Shown here: positions 42,504-53,001 of the stretch, one piece after another
How the letters are laid out: each line of letters opens with the position of its first letter
How positions within the stretch are numbered: position 1 is the stretch's first letter
DNA from: Coccinella septempunctata
Lineage: Eukaryota; Arthropoda; Insecta; Coleoptera; Coccinellidae
Direction of reading: 5' to 3'
Length of the DNA stretch: 64,000 bases
Assembly: GCF_907165205.1 (NCBI RefSeq)
Contig: NC_058196.1
Coordinates: 14,550,501-14,614,500 of the forward strand
Translations under genes and position numbers: made by a program
The notes under the pieces: model-generated
The model's database searches: none
The model's input: only the letters and a program-made list of their open reading frames with translations
What the model was told of the DNA's origin: nothing

Positions 42504-45500
42504 ATGGCTTTCAATGACGATTCTAATGAAATATCAAATATCACAAAACTCAAGGATTCATCGACGTTTTCAATGTGGGAATTTGAAATTAACATTCTGT
42601 TTGAAGCAAAGAACATAAAAGATATCGTAGATGGATTAGAAGAAAAACCAAATGACTCAGAAAAACTGAAGAAATGGAGGGTTAGAGATGCTCAAGCCAA
42701 AAACTACATCTTGAAAACAGTCGACAAGAATGTGAAGACTCATCTTTTCACTTGTGATTCTTCTAAAAGTATGTTCGAAAATCTTAGCAAGATATACAAA
42801 AGAAACACCAATCAACAGAAGTGTAGTCTCCTACAAGATTTCCATACTTTCAAATTCGAGAAGAACAAAAATGTAGCTAGTAATATAAGTAGTTTGCTTA
42901 CCATTTCTCACAAACTAAAAAGTATGAATGAGGAAATCAAAGATATTATGTTGATAGCAAAAATAATGTCAGTGTTACCTGAAGAATATAGACATTTCAG
43001 TAGTGCTTGGGATTCTGTAGCTGATTCGGAGAAAACTTTAGAAAACCTTCAAGCACGTCTTACTGCTGAAGAAGAGAAATTGAAAGAAGGAAACAAAGAA
43101 AATGTGGCTTTCAAGGCTTTCATGAACAATTCAAGAAGTAACATTGTTGCAGGAAAATTCCAAGGAAAATGTTTCAAATGTAATAAAATAGGACATATGG
43201 CTAATAAATGCCGAATGTTGAAATGCAGAATTTGCAGAAAAACTAATCATGAAGAAAAAGACTGCTACTTCAGAGATGAAAAACTTAAACAAAGTAAAAC
43301 GTTCAAATGTAATATTTGCAGAAAAGACAATCATGAAGAAAAAGACTGTTTCAAAAATAAAAAAAGTGAGAAAGTCAGTTTTCTTGCAGAAGTGTTGACT
43401 GTAACCAAAGAAGATACTCCAGAAGAATCATTATATACAAACGAGGAGAAAGATGATATATTCATTGTTGATAGTGGATGTACAAATCATATGGTTAATG
43501 ATCAATTTAAGCTCACCAATATTAAAAAGGAGAAAAACATGGTAAAAAGTGCCAAGAAGGGGGCATGCATGAATACAATTGCTGTTGGTGAATATCAATC
43601 CAGTAAAATTGAATTGAAAAATGTGTCTGTGGTGCCAGAATTAAGTAAAAACTTGATGTCAGTTAATGCCATAACTAACAATGGTGGAGAAGTATGTTTC
43701 TCGGAGTATACAGTGAAAATACTCAAGAACGATGTCGTGGTCCTGGAAGGATGGAAAAATGAAAATGGATTATATGAAGTGTGTCTCAGTAAATGTCGAG
43801 AAGCTCTCCTGACTCAGTCTGACATAACAATGGAATGGCATAAGAAGTTAGGACATATTAGTTTTGACAACCTTAAAAAAATCTCCAAAATATGTGATGA
43901 CGTTCCTGAATTCAACAATATAAAAGAAGTGTGTGAAATATGTATGACCTCTCGCCAAAATAGACTACCATTTCGAGAAATAAGGGAAAGAGCTACAAGA
44001 CCGTTACAGATCATACATACAGATTTGTGTGGTCCGATCGATCCTTCTACTCATGATGATAAACATTATTTTATGACAGTTGTGGATGACTTCACTCATT
44101 TTACTTCAGTATATTTACTGAAGTACAAAAATGAAGCAGAAAGCTATTTGAAGGAATATATTAATAGAGCAGAAACACATTTCAATCTAAAAGTGTCAAA
44201 AATAAGGTGTGATAATGGTGGTGAATTCAAAAGTAACGACCTGAAGGAGTGGACAAGACGGAAAGGAATCATGATAAACTTTACCATTCCTCATACTCCA
44301 CAATTAAATGGAACATGTGAAAGAATGCATCAGACAATCATGAACAAAGCGAGGGCTCTGTTGTTTGACTCACAACTAGATAAAGAGATGTGGGGAGAAG
44401 CAGTGTACACAGCAACATATCTTATAAACCGTAGTCCAACAACTACAACAAATTTTCTTCCTTCTGAAAAATGGTATGGAAAGAAACCTAATATGTCGAG
44501 ACTCAGAATTTTTGGTAATATTGCCTATGCAAAAGTACTAGGACCTCTAAAGAAATTGGACCAAAGAAGTAAGAAATACGTTTTTGTTGGATATGCCGAC
44601 AATGGTTATCGATTGTGGGATCCAGCAACGAGAAGAATATCTATTCACAGGGATGTGGTAATTACTACAGGAACTCCTATTCAAGAAGAAGACAATAATG
44701 AAATATTTGTAAGAATAAATGAAGAAAATTTTCAAGAAGATGAAAATGAGAATCAAGATACTGTAAGTCAAGAAGAAGAACTAGTTGAAGATAATCAAGA
44801 TGAAGATAACCATAATGATGAAGCGAATGAATATTACGACCAAAATGAATGTAATAGCAGACTGAGAGACAGAAGAAACATAAAGAAACCCACAAAATAT
44901 GATGACTATTTGATGGAATCAGATGATGAAGAAAGTTTTTTGACATATCAGGACTGTATCAATGATGAAAATAAAGATAAGTGGTTGCAAGCAATAAATG
45001 ATGAAAAAAAATCGCTTGAGGAGAATAACACATGGAATTTTGTTGATGAAAATCAAGCAGAAGGTAAAGAAATTTTAACCAGTAGATGGATTTTCAAAGT
45101 TAAAGATGATGGAAGATATAAAGCAAGATTAGTTGTCAGAGGATGTCAACAAAAATCAAAATTGGATTTCAAAGACATTTTCAGTCCTGTGGTGGAAAGT
45201 AGTTCGCTAAGATTGTTATTAGCAATTGCAGCTCAAAATAATCTTCAAATTCAGACATTCGATGTGAGAACTGCATTTCTAAATGGAAAAATTGACAATG
45301 AAGTATATATGAAAGTTCCAGAAGGATATGATATGCCAGGGAAAGTGTGTTTACTTAATAAAGCACTTTATGGATTGAAACAAGCTCCATTACAGTGGAA
45401 CAAAAGGTTAACTTCTTTCTTAAAAAATGAAGGAATGATTCAGTTGAAATCTGATCAGTGCTTATTCAAGAAGAAAAATAATAACCTATATTTGGCAATC

Positions 45501-46448
45501 CATGTAGATGATGGAATGATGGTTGGTCAAAATGATGAAATACAAAATTTTATAAAAAAATTGAGTCAAGAATTTAAAATAGTTATAACAGATTTTAAAA
45601 ATTATTTGGGAATGGAAATAAAGAAGAATGAAGATGGAATACAACTTTGTCAAGCTGAATATGCTAAGAAAATTTTGAACAAATTCCGAATGGATAAAGC
45701 GAAACCAATGAAAACCCCTCTCGTTGTTCAAGGACATGCAGAAGATGAAGGTTCTTGTGAAAATAAATTTCAATACAATGAAGCAATAGGGAGTTTGCTG
45801 TATTTGACATGTAAAACAAGACCAGATATATCTTATGCAGTAAATTATGAAAGTCGTGCTACTGCAAATCCAAGCAATGAAGATTTTCAGAATGTGAAAA
45901 GAACAATGAGATATTTGAGAGGAACTATTAACACAGCAATTCATTACTCATCGGAAAGAACAGAAGACAATATAAAAATACAAGCTTATTGCGATGCAGA
46001 TTATGCTGGTGATAAAAGAGACAGAAAAAGTACAACAGGATATGTAATCATGTTTGCTGGTGGACCAATATCATGGTGCTCGAGAAAACAGAGTATTGTG
46101 GCTTTATCAACTACAGAAGCGGAGTACATAGCTGCTGCAGAGTGCTGCAAAGAAGTCAAATATCTAAAAACAGTCATAGAAGAATTATTGAACACAGATA
46201 TGCAAGTCATAATGCATGTCGATAATCAAAGCGCAATAAAACTGATTAAATCTGGTCAAATGAGTCGCAATAGTAAACATATAGATGTACGTTATCATTT
46301 CATTAGTGAACAATTCAAAGAAGGATGGTTTCAAATAAAATATTGCAGTACAGAAGAACAAGTTGCTGATATCATGACAAAACCTCTGATGAGTACCAAG
46401 TTTGACTACTTCAAGAGAAAGATTGTATTCGCCATTATTATGAATTGA
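42504..46448 (+). CDS. Copia Gag-Pol polyprotein, 1314 aa, with three zinc knuckles
   Basis: I start at ATG 42504 because the in-frame codons upstream offer only GTG (42480). Domains in order: Gag; three CCHC knuckles (residues ~223-236, 241-254, 269-282: CFKCNKIGHMANKC, CRICRKTNHEEKDC, CNICRKDNHEEKDC); aspartic protease (DSG 323-325); integrase with H445/H451/C477/C480 and D507, D570, E606 (DD35E); RT with D920 and the catalytic HVDD (D1002, D1003); RNase H (D1164, E1205, D1240). No stop or frameshift is seen. Single-frame Gag-Pol is normal for Copia. Knuckles 2 and 3 are near duplicates, which is unusual. Confidence 0.95.
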   Translation: MAFNDDSNEISNITKLKDSSTFSMWEFEINILFEAKNIKDIVDGLEEKPNDSEKLKKWRVRDAQAKNYILKTVDKNVKTHLFTCDSSKSMFENLSKIYKRNTNQQKCSLLQDFHTFKFEKNKNVASNISSLLTISHKLKSMNEEIKDIMLIAKIMSVLPEEYRHFSSAWDSVADSEKTLENLQARLTAEEEKLKEGNKENVAFKAFMNNSRSNIVAGKFQGKCFKCNKIGHMANKCRMLKCRICRKTNHEEKDCYFRDEKLKQSKTFKCNICRKDNHEEKDCFKNKKSEKVSFLAEVLTVTKEDTPEESLYTNEEKDDIFIVDSGCTNHMVNDQFKLTNIKKEKNMVKSAKKGACMNTIAVGEYQSSKIELKNVSVVPELSKNLMSVNAITNNGGEVCFSEYTVKILKNDVVVLEGWKNENGLYEVCLSKCREALLTQSDITMEWHKKLGHISFDNLKKISKICDDVPEFNNIKEVCEICMTSRQNRLPFREIRERATRPLQIIHTDLCGPIDPSTHDDKHYFMTVVDDFTHFTSVYLLKYKNEAESYLKEYINRAETHFNLKVSKIRCDNGGEFKSNDLKEWTRRKGIMINFTIPHTPQLNGTCERMHQTIMNKARALLFDSQLDKEMWGEAVYTATYLINRSPTTTTNFLPSEKWYGKKPNMSRLRIFGNIAYAKVLGPLKKLDQRSKKYVFVGYADNGYRLWDPATRRISIHRDVVITTGTPIQEEDNNEIFVRINEENFQEDENENQDTVSQEEELVEDNQDEDNHNDEANEYYDQNECNSRLRDRRNIKKPTKYDDYLMESDDEESFLTYQDCINDENKDKWLQAINDEKKSLEENNTWNFVDENQAEGKEILTSRWIFKVKDDGRYKARLVVRGCQQKSKLDFKDIFSPVVESSSLRLLLAIAAQNNLQIQTFDVRTAFLNGKIDNEVYMKVPEGYDMPGKVCLLNKALYGLKQAPLQWNKRLTSFLKNEGMIQLKSDQCLFKKKNNNLYLAIHVDDGMMVGQNDEIQNFIKKLSQEFKIVITDFKNYLGMEIKKNEDGIQLCQAEYAKKILNKFRMDKAKPMKTPLVVQGHAEDEGSCENKFQYNEAIGSLLYLTCKTRPDISYAVNYESRATANPSNEDFQNVKRTMRYLRGTINTAIHYSSERTEDNIKIQAYCDADYAGDKRDRKSTTGYVIMFAGGPISWCSRKQSIVALSTTEAEYIAAAECCKEVKYLKTVIEELLNTDMQVIMHVDNQSAIKLIKSGQMSRNSKHIDVRYHFISEQFKEGWFQIKYCSTEEQVADIMTKPLMSTKFDYFKRKIVFAIIMN

Positions 46449-46493
46449 GGAAATTTGTTTCTATTTCAATAATTTTATATTTGAGTACTTTGT

Positions 46494-46506
46494 CATTAAG
46501 GGAGAG
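46494..46506 (+). promoter_or_regulatory. Copia polypurine tract
   Basis: AAGGGAGAG immediately precedes the 3' LTR (TGTTG at 46507), the expected primer for plus-strand synthesis. It lies ~50 bases after the stop codon. Confidence 0.75.
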
Positions 46507-46701
46507 TGTTGAATTAGATTCGATAATGACAAAATATAAATCAAGTAGGAAGTTTGGTCAGCTTTCAGAAAAAGATCAAGTTTGCTTTTTGACATCTGTC
46601 AATAATAAAAATATAAAAAAAATGTTGCTGAATAAATAGAGTTACGAACTTGTGAATCTCTTTTATTAAATACAGAGTGAAGCAAATATTAAAATATAAC
46701 A
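46507..46701 (+). repeat. Copia 3' LTR
   Basis: 195 bp, matching 42170-42364 base for base as far as I can see. Followed by the TTTTC duplication at 46702-46706. Confidence 0.93.
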
Positions 46702-46706
46702 TTTTC

Positions 46707-47269
46707 GAGATAGTTCTGGGATTTCGAATGTGAACTATAGTTAAAAGTTCTTGTACAGAAAAAGTTACTCTTTCCTTTGGAACTTCATTTAAACCTGTTC
46801 AGTTTTGTTCAACAATCACAATAATAATCATCAGAAATTATCGCAAACCCTCTGCGAACCAATTATTAGTGCCGAAAACTCGGGAAGTTCAATCTAAATT
46901 CAATAAATTCAGTCGATTTCTTCCATTTCTGTTCATCTGATTTTTTGATTCTGAATTCATCTTCCATTTTCATTCGAATAAATCAGTTGGAGAATTCTTT
47001 ACAAGGCAATTTTTATCGCGCTGTAATCTATTTTCATCTTCAGCGATTAGCACTTGCATCAAGGATTCATTCGAAAATTCCTTCGAAATAAATTCGTTTC
47101 TTGAAATTGCAATTTCACAGTACTCTAATTTCGAGTGTTGCTTTCAGCGTCACCTGTTAATTATATTCACCGAGAAAAAATACATCATTCGATCATTTCT
47201 TCTTGGAAATCTCCGAAAATAATTTTTTTTCTCTCAACATATTTACCGGGATTGTTCGAAAAATTAAAA
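46707..47269. other. No recognisable gene; possibly leader of the BEL/Pao remnant
   Basis: AT-rich DNA ending in front of an ATG at 47271 that opens the BEL/Pao gag-like sequence. It may contain the decayed LTR or leader, but no repeat partner was found downstream. Confidence 0.35.
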
Positions 47270-49060
47270 TGCCGTCGATGGAGAAATTGAGGGCCTCTAT
47301 CACCAAATCTGTCATCAAACTCGAGAATTCATTGTCCACTGCATCTACATACACTGCTCAAATTGATTAAAAGTTTGACTACTGAAGTCGATGTAGCCAG
47401 CATGTGCCTGACACACCTGAGATGGTCATTGATCAATGGGGAGAGGACTTTCAGGGAAGCTGATGATTTGAAAGTCAAACTCAACTCTCAGTTGGAGGAG
47501 GTGAAACAGGACGGATAACCCTCAAGATTAGCGTCATTTTTAGAGATTTGCCTGCATGTATGTGCTGCCCATAGTCATCTGACTGAATCTCCTTCTGTTG
47601 CGGCGCCTGATTCCTCATCGATTGATATACCTATTCTCCTTGGTTTGAGCTTTCATGACAAAATCCAGCAACGGCTCGGATTTATTGATTCGATGCCCCA
47701 GTGCATCAGAACAATTCCCTGGCGCCCGTTCATAAGTTTACCCTTTTAACGTCTGCTCTTTCTGGTGAACCAACATCTGTCATCTTCAGCTTCAAATTAA
47801 ATTCGGTCAATTGCCCATTGGCGTATCAAAAAGCTTTTTACTTCCTTAACCAAAACCCTCGTCGGATGGTGAATCTTTGTAACCAAATACTATATTTAAG
47901 GGCCAGCCACGTCGACGTAGCATCTCGCCAGTTGTTCGAAGGGCAGTTATCCTCTAATGACTTTCCCACTCTCGCTCAATTGCTCGAACTCACCAATCGA
48001 CAGTTGCGAGTGTTGGAAAGCACTTCTGCCACCTCGTCCCGTGTGTCTGTGCCGAAGCAGTCGTTGAGACGTCAATCACCAGCGGGCTCAGTGTCTTTTC
48101 CTCCATCGGTTGTGCCTTTAACTCTGGTCCGTCCTCTCGCTGTCTGGCTTACGCCGGTGCACGCCCTGATCACAGGGATTATCAACGCATAATCATGCCT
48201 TCCACTAAATCAGAATCATTATCGCCTGAACTCCGTCACCTATGGAGTTTCTTCTCTCCTTGCTTAGCACTTAGGACCAGCTGTCTTCGGATGACGGACC
48301 TTAATTTTCTGCTGCATGGGATTTATATCGATGACACATTAACAGACTGTTCATCCGAGTCTGAAGCTCTTGAATTGCAACAGCAAGTTCAGGATTTGCT
48401 CTTGGAGAGTGATATAGCCAATAGGCAATCTTCCACTGGAGCGGCTATCCTCTGCTAAGGCTTTTTTACCACTGGCGTTAACTACACCGATCCATTTTAT
48501 GTGATGAGTACACGACTACGAGGAGCCGTTAGCACCAAGGCACCAATATCTAGTTGTCATCATCTGCTTCACTACATGAGCAGTTTACCTAAAATTGTTC
48601 TCTGAGCTGTCCACCCCAACTTTAATGGCAGCTTATTGTCGCTTCGTTGCACGCCGAGGTCATCCGTCCGACATCCTTTCGGATAACGGGAACAGTTTCG
48701 TGACCTTGGCTGCTTATTGTCTTCTCCACAATATCAGCAAATTCTTTGTGATGCAGCCTTCCGGAAATGACTGGCGATTCATACCTTTTTTTAGTCCTCA
48801 CTTTGGTTGCATGGGGAAAGCCGCTGTCAAATCTCCTAAGCATCATCTCACTTTCCTTACCGGCGATCAAAAACTTTCTTACGACGAGTTTTTTACTGCC
48901 TGCACTCAGATTGAGGCAATCCTCAACTCTCGTTCTCTGTATCTTCCATCGTATGATCCCGATTTTGAGGCTCTTATACCAGGGCATTGGTTTTCGGCTT
49001 CCTTACCGCTCCTACTTATAACTATATTCGAGATGACAATCTTCCTCCTGTGAAGTGGTC
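47270..49060 (+). pseudogene. BEL/Pao retrotransposon remnant (gag, RT and integrase pieces)
   Basis: The plus strand opens MPSMEKLRASITKS; gag follows in broken frames (VHKFTLLTSALSGEPTSVIF, LYLRASHVDVASRQLFEGQL). An RT scrap near 48310 reads GIYIDDTLTDCSSESEALEL, the BEL/Pao version of the Y-x-DD box. The integrase near 48600-48990 reads ELSTPTLMAAYCRFVARRGH, SDILSDNGNSFV, DWRFIPFFSPHFGCMGKAAV, EAILNSRSLY and EALIPGHWF, diagnostic of BEL/Pao. Protease and most of RT are deleted. Base composition is richer in GC than the neighbours, which fits a separate origin. No LTR pair was found. Confidence 0.82.
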
Positions 49061-49159
49061 TATCATCTGTTTTTCTAGGGGCTGTTTTGTGTTTTGTTAA
49101 TTTTTGCCCAACAGAGAAGTAATGATGGCCCTTACCGTATCGACTAGAAAATTTGTTTT

Positions 49160-49228
49160 TTAGACCGGGAGCGAACTCAGTACCTTGCGGTACTAAGCCG
49201 ACGCTTCAACCACCAAAACACGAAAAAG
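49160..49228 (-). repeat. tRNA-like SINE head
   Basis: The minus strand reads TGGTTGAAGCGTCGGC near 49225-49205 and GAGTTCGCTCCCGG near 49177-49164, resembling RNA polymerase III A and B boxes (B box GTTCGANNCC type) at a tRNA-like spacing. A TAGTACCGCAAGGTACTG hairpin lies between them. It does not fold as an intact tRNA, so a tRNA-derived SINE is likelier than a tRNA gene. A Pol III transcript would run leftward. Confidence 0.45.
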
Positions 49229-51678
49229 ACTTGAAGAGGGCCTTTACATAACTCCGAAACCATATAGCGTAAAAAATTTATTCCTGGCTCATTTGTTTCT
49301 CTTAGCGTTCTATTTGAGTTACGCCCCCGTGATTCACCGCTCGAGTAGCTAGAGCCAGAACAATGTTATGTTCACTTTCTTCCGCGACATCTTCATTTAA
49401 TATCGGATATTTGCAGAAATATCTGTGATGTGGATCAGAGTCAAGTGGTTCAAGCATTTGATGGATTTTATCCTCGAAATCTGGATCACAGATGTTTACT
49501 CTGTCCGGAACTTACCCTGAAGCCTTAAAAACCTTAAAAACTTACACAAAGACCGCTGTAGGGTCCACTGGACCGCGCGATCTTGATTACGCAACAATGT
49601 TAAGTATAATTGATGCAAATGCGACGTACAAAGATTCACTAAATAGTAGTAGGAAGGTACTCCATTCGGCGCCAGACTAGACGTAAGAAAAGTGGGAGAA
49701 TTCTCCTAGCCAATTCTTTCGCCGGTCCGATGGACCGACGACGGCGTTTAAGGGTTGAAGAATAGCTGGCGCTTGAAACATCCAAGGAAATGACACTCGA
49801 CGTTCTGTGCGCCCATTGAAACAAATGCTCACCACCGAAAAGGGTTGTTGACACCATGACTATGACATGTGTGAAATGTATCACTGATTCTGTAGGTAAA
49901 TATAAAAACAACTTCTTGGAAACAGTACTGACACACGTAGAATTAATAGTAACTAACTATCGCTAACAGTAACTATTTCATAACACACTTCACTATCCTC
50001 GCCTGGTAACTTACGCGAAGGTTGATCACGTGTAGGCCAAGTACCATGAGTAACCGTTGGAACCGACATCCACGAAAAGCCATAGATGGAGTCCACAGGT
50101 GAGACAACACTCAGTACTATTAACTTGGAACCTCAGTCTACCCCCCGACCTGTCCCAGTTCCACCTCTGCTGTTAGTACTATTCCCTGCTGGTTTGAAAA
50201 CCCGAGGGTAACATAATACACAGTGGTGAACCGATGTCTTTTTCCTGTCCTTACTTTTTTCCTGATGAGTGCCGATTCCATTGTCCGCTAAGTGTTCTTG
50301 GTTATGGCAGGCGAAAGAATCCGTAACATAAAAGGGCGATTAAAATCGGATCTCTCTTTCTTTCCGTCCAGATTACTCCGTAAGGTCACCGCCTTCTGAT
50401 TTCTGTTTATGTATCACAGAAAATCTTTTATTTGTGCATAGTACAATGTTTGTAATTCCACCTATTACTATTCGCGGATCCAATTACCGTTGAGGGCGCT
50501 GCGAAATGTAAATAAACTTTGACGTTTGTCAGTACTCTTTTCGAGATTTGTACGGCCTAACAGAGTTTTTTTAGTAAATCAAGATATTTATCTAAATTAT
50601 GGGAGGTGAATTGATTGACTTTTAGTTTCGTAAAGAAAGATCAAACTTTCTCTGGAAATACTTCATTTGAAAGGGATGAATTGTGGAATTAAATCGAGCG
50701 ATGATATTGGTGATCCAATTCCTATTATTTCACAGATTCTTCCTTGATGTAAACCTAGATAATAATGTTGAGATAACATATACTGAGTTTGTGAAGGAGG
50801 TAGAAAATAAACATCTTGATAAGTAACGCGTTTATGTGGAAGTTTTAAAGTTTCTTTTTAAAATATTTTAATTCCATGTTATGATATAAGTATTCCTGAT
50901 ACTGAAATATCAAGATATGATTAAGCTCATGGAACAAGTTCTACAGATGAGAAAAAGCATTCATTTGGAAGTATGAAAATTATGAAATTGTATTTCTAAA
51001 TCATCAATTGGATTTAGCAAAAACTCTCGCAAAGAAAAATCGTTTAACCTAACTCCTGGCAGTTGAAAGCACTGGTATAAATACCTGTTCCAATATTTTT
51101 TCTGAATTAATACTTCTATTCAGAAACCCAGACAATAATTCCAATATAACCTCCCCAAATAATAATTATAATACTTTGTTGGACAACGTGATATGAGAGA
51201 AAACATAAGAATCAAAACTTTCCAGTACTGACAAAGTAGTTTCGGAATTCAGTCGGCAGAGGGCGTCTAGATTTTTGGATTCGCCAATTGTACTGTAAGT
51301 TTCCCTTGACAGATCCTCGTTTGTGTCCCTGTAAATCGCTAGTATTTTAGAGTTGTGTATCTAATAAAGCCTTTTGTGATCCTTATTACGGAACAACGAA
51401 TAGTATAAACTTCATCAGTTTATTCGTTAGAAAATTCAGTTAAATTAAAAATCAACAAAATTAATTAATTTAGTCCTCTTGGAAGGTGCCGGTTGCTTTT
51501 CGTCCGTATCTGGATTGACGTGTTGGGATGGCGTATCAGGGAACGTCGTTGAGGTCTTGTGCCCACAAGTCATTTACCATTTCGACATCGAACAGCTGTC
51601 TATCGTATATTGCCTACTTTGAAAACTCCCTAAGAATTTTTTTTCGAAAACTTGTTCTAGGATTAAAATCGGCAAAAT
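49229..51678. other. 2.4 kb without a recognisable gene
   Basis: The stretch includes a repeat-family copy (50025-50310) and an unassigned plus-strand open stretch at 49492-49680, whose translation I do not recognise. The rest is AT-rich with stops in all frames. Several CATTGTCCGC and CCGTAACAT-like words may be element ends, but no pair was resolved. Confidence 0.35.
50025..50310. repeat. Dispersed repeat family, copy 2
   Basis: Shares GCCAAGTACCATGAGT-like, TCCACAGGTGAGACAACACT and AACTTGGAACCTCAG words, in order, with 24850-24980, and the terminal CATTGTCCGCT word with 26414-26423. Not split here. Identity of the family is unknown. Confidence 0.5.
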
Positions 51679-51689
51679 TTAACCCTTAA

Positions 51690-52997
51690 CCACTTATCCT
51701 ACGTCTCAGAGACGGCACGACCTCATCCTATTCGTCAGATGACCTCTCCCTTTCAACTCATGCCATAGCCCTTCCACGTAATTTATCATTATTCTACTCT
51801 AACTTAGTACCCTAAAGTTGATTGTCGTATATATTCTAGTTTTCTAGATATTTCTATTGAAAGATCGATTGCCGTCTCTTAGACGTATAGTTAGCGTTAA
51901 CGTAATAATAAAAAGACGAGACCTTCTCTGAGTCGTATCATTAGTGATTTGAAATAACGATAGATTGCCGAAATAGTTCGTCAAAAATTGTAAAAATATC
52001 TATAAAAATTTCGAAATACATTTGTTGAAGTGGTTTGATGAAGCTGGAAGTGATTCCAGTCGTAGGTCTCGTCGGTAACCACTCGCGATATTCTATAGAC
52101 TCATCCATTTTTATTTATTTAGCCTATGGTCTACTCGAACATACCCAAAAGAGAGAGTGAACACAGGTATTTACAACACAATACCAGCACATACTTCACA
52201 ATACAATCAGAATTATTGTCTTCATTATCACAGCTCCAGGCCTAACTGCTCGAGCCAGGAACGGTCAACTCGTTCATTTTATATAATAGTTATCCAGACA
52301 ATTTGTAGAAAGAAAGATCTGATTTAATGAAAAAACTCTCTCAAAATCTAGTACCTATTACCACAATTAACAGAAGACGTCGAAAAATCCAAAGCTGGCA
52401 TGAAAAATTACGACTCAGTATATTGGAAATACTAGGTAAAAAAGGGGCCGAAAATACCTGAAATTAGTATGGAAACATTGAAAAAAAAACGAAAGAATTG
52501 TTCTATTTGCTCTCATAAGAAGAAAAGAAGGAAGGCATATGTTTGTTATGAATGCCAGAACCCAATTTGCCTAGAGTGTGCAAAAAAAGTATGTTCGGAA
52601 TGTGTAAAAATTCGTGATAAACAGGCATTGTCAGTTTTTTCAGAATACCTGTTTTTGATAAATTCTTGTGAATAGATTTCCGTCCAACTCTTATTGTATA
52701 AAGAAAAATAAAAAAATTACTTATTTATATAGTATTTCAATTGAATTTCAGTTTTTCAAAGAATCTTTGCCAAAATGTTGAATATTCCAGACTACATTGA
52801 AAAATTGTGATTTTCACTGAATATTGAACTTTTTTTGCATTTCTGAGCATAGGTTTCACCTCTAGAATAACAAAGGGAACATATAAACAGCTTATAAAGT
52901 TAAAACTGTGGAAACTTAAAAAAATATGTCCATCTATATGAAGCCGTCTGTGAGACGTATAGGTAGTCACAACGTTACATATTTGGTACGTTAGTAG
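51690..52997 (+). mobile_element. piggyBac deletion derivative, TTAA target
   Basis: TTAA at 51686-51689 (another at 51679-51682) and 52998-53001. The ends inside them are loosely inverted (TTAACCACT left, TTAACTACT read inward from the right). The palindromic word GTCTCAGAGAC and variants occur near both ends (51703, about 51876, about 52947), always next to ACG and GGC. Only the C-terminal Cys-rich domain of the transposase remains inside. Assignment to piggyBac comes from the TTAA target and that domain. Confidence 0.7.
52345..52675 (+). pseudogene. piggyBac transposase C terminus (cysteine-rich domain)
   Basis: ATG 52469 opens 68 codons: RKNCSICSHKKKRRKAYVCY, ECQNPICLECAKKVCSEC. The C-x2-C...C-x2-C..C-x2-C...C-x2-C cross-brace spacing is the cysteine-rich DNA-binding domain that ends piggyBac transposases. 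A short upstream block in-frame with TE decay (RRRRKIQSWHEKLRLSILEI, near 52375) may be the segment before it. The DDD catalytic core is absent. Confidence 0.75.
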
Positions 52998-53001
52998 TTA
53001 A

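Larger units (their letters stand above)
42170..46701 (+). mobile_element. Full-length Ty1/Copia element, apparently intact
   Basis: Two 195-bp LTRs (42170-42364, 46507-46701), starting TGTTGAATTAG and ending ATAACA, look identical by eye. The 5-bp duplication TTTTC flanks them (42165-42169, 46702-46706). One uninterrupted 1314-codon frame covers all domains. A primer site follows the 5' LTR directly and a purine tract precedes the 3' LTR. Identical LTRs and an open frame point to very recent insertion and possible activity. Confidence 0.95.

Noticed and set aside
44547..45944. Minus-strand open frames within the Copia
   Set aside because: Shadows of the Copia polyprotein, low-complexity and without recognisable domains.
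49160..49228. Functional tRNA gene
   Set aside because: The B-box-like word is off consensus and I could not pair an acceptor stem or find a normal anticodon loop; SINE head is the better reading.
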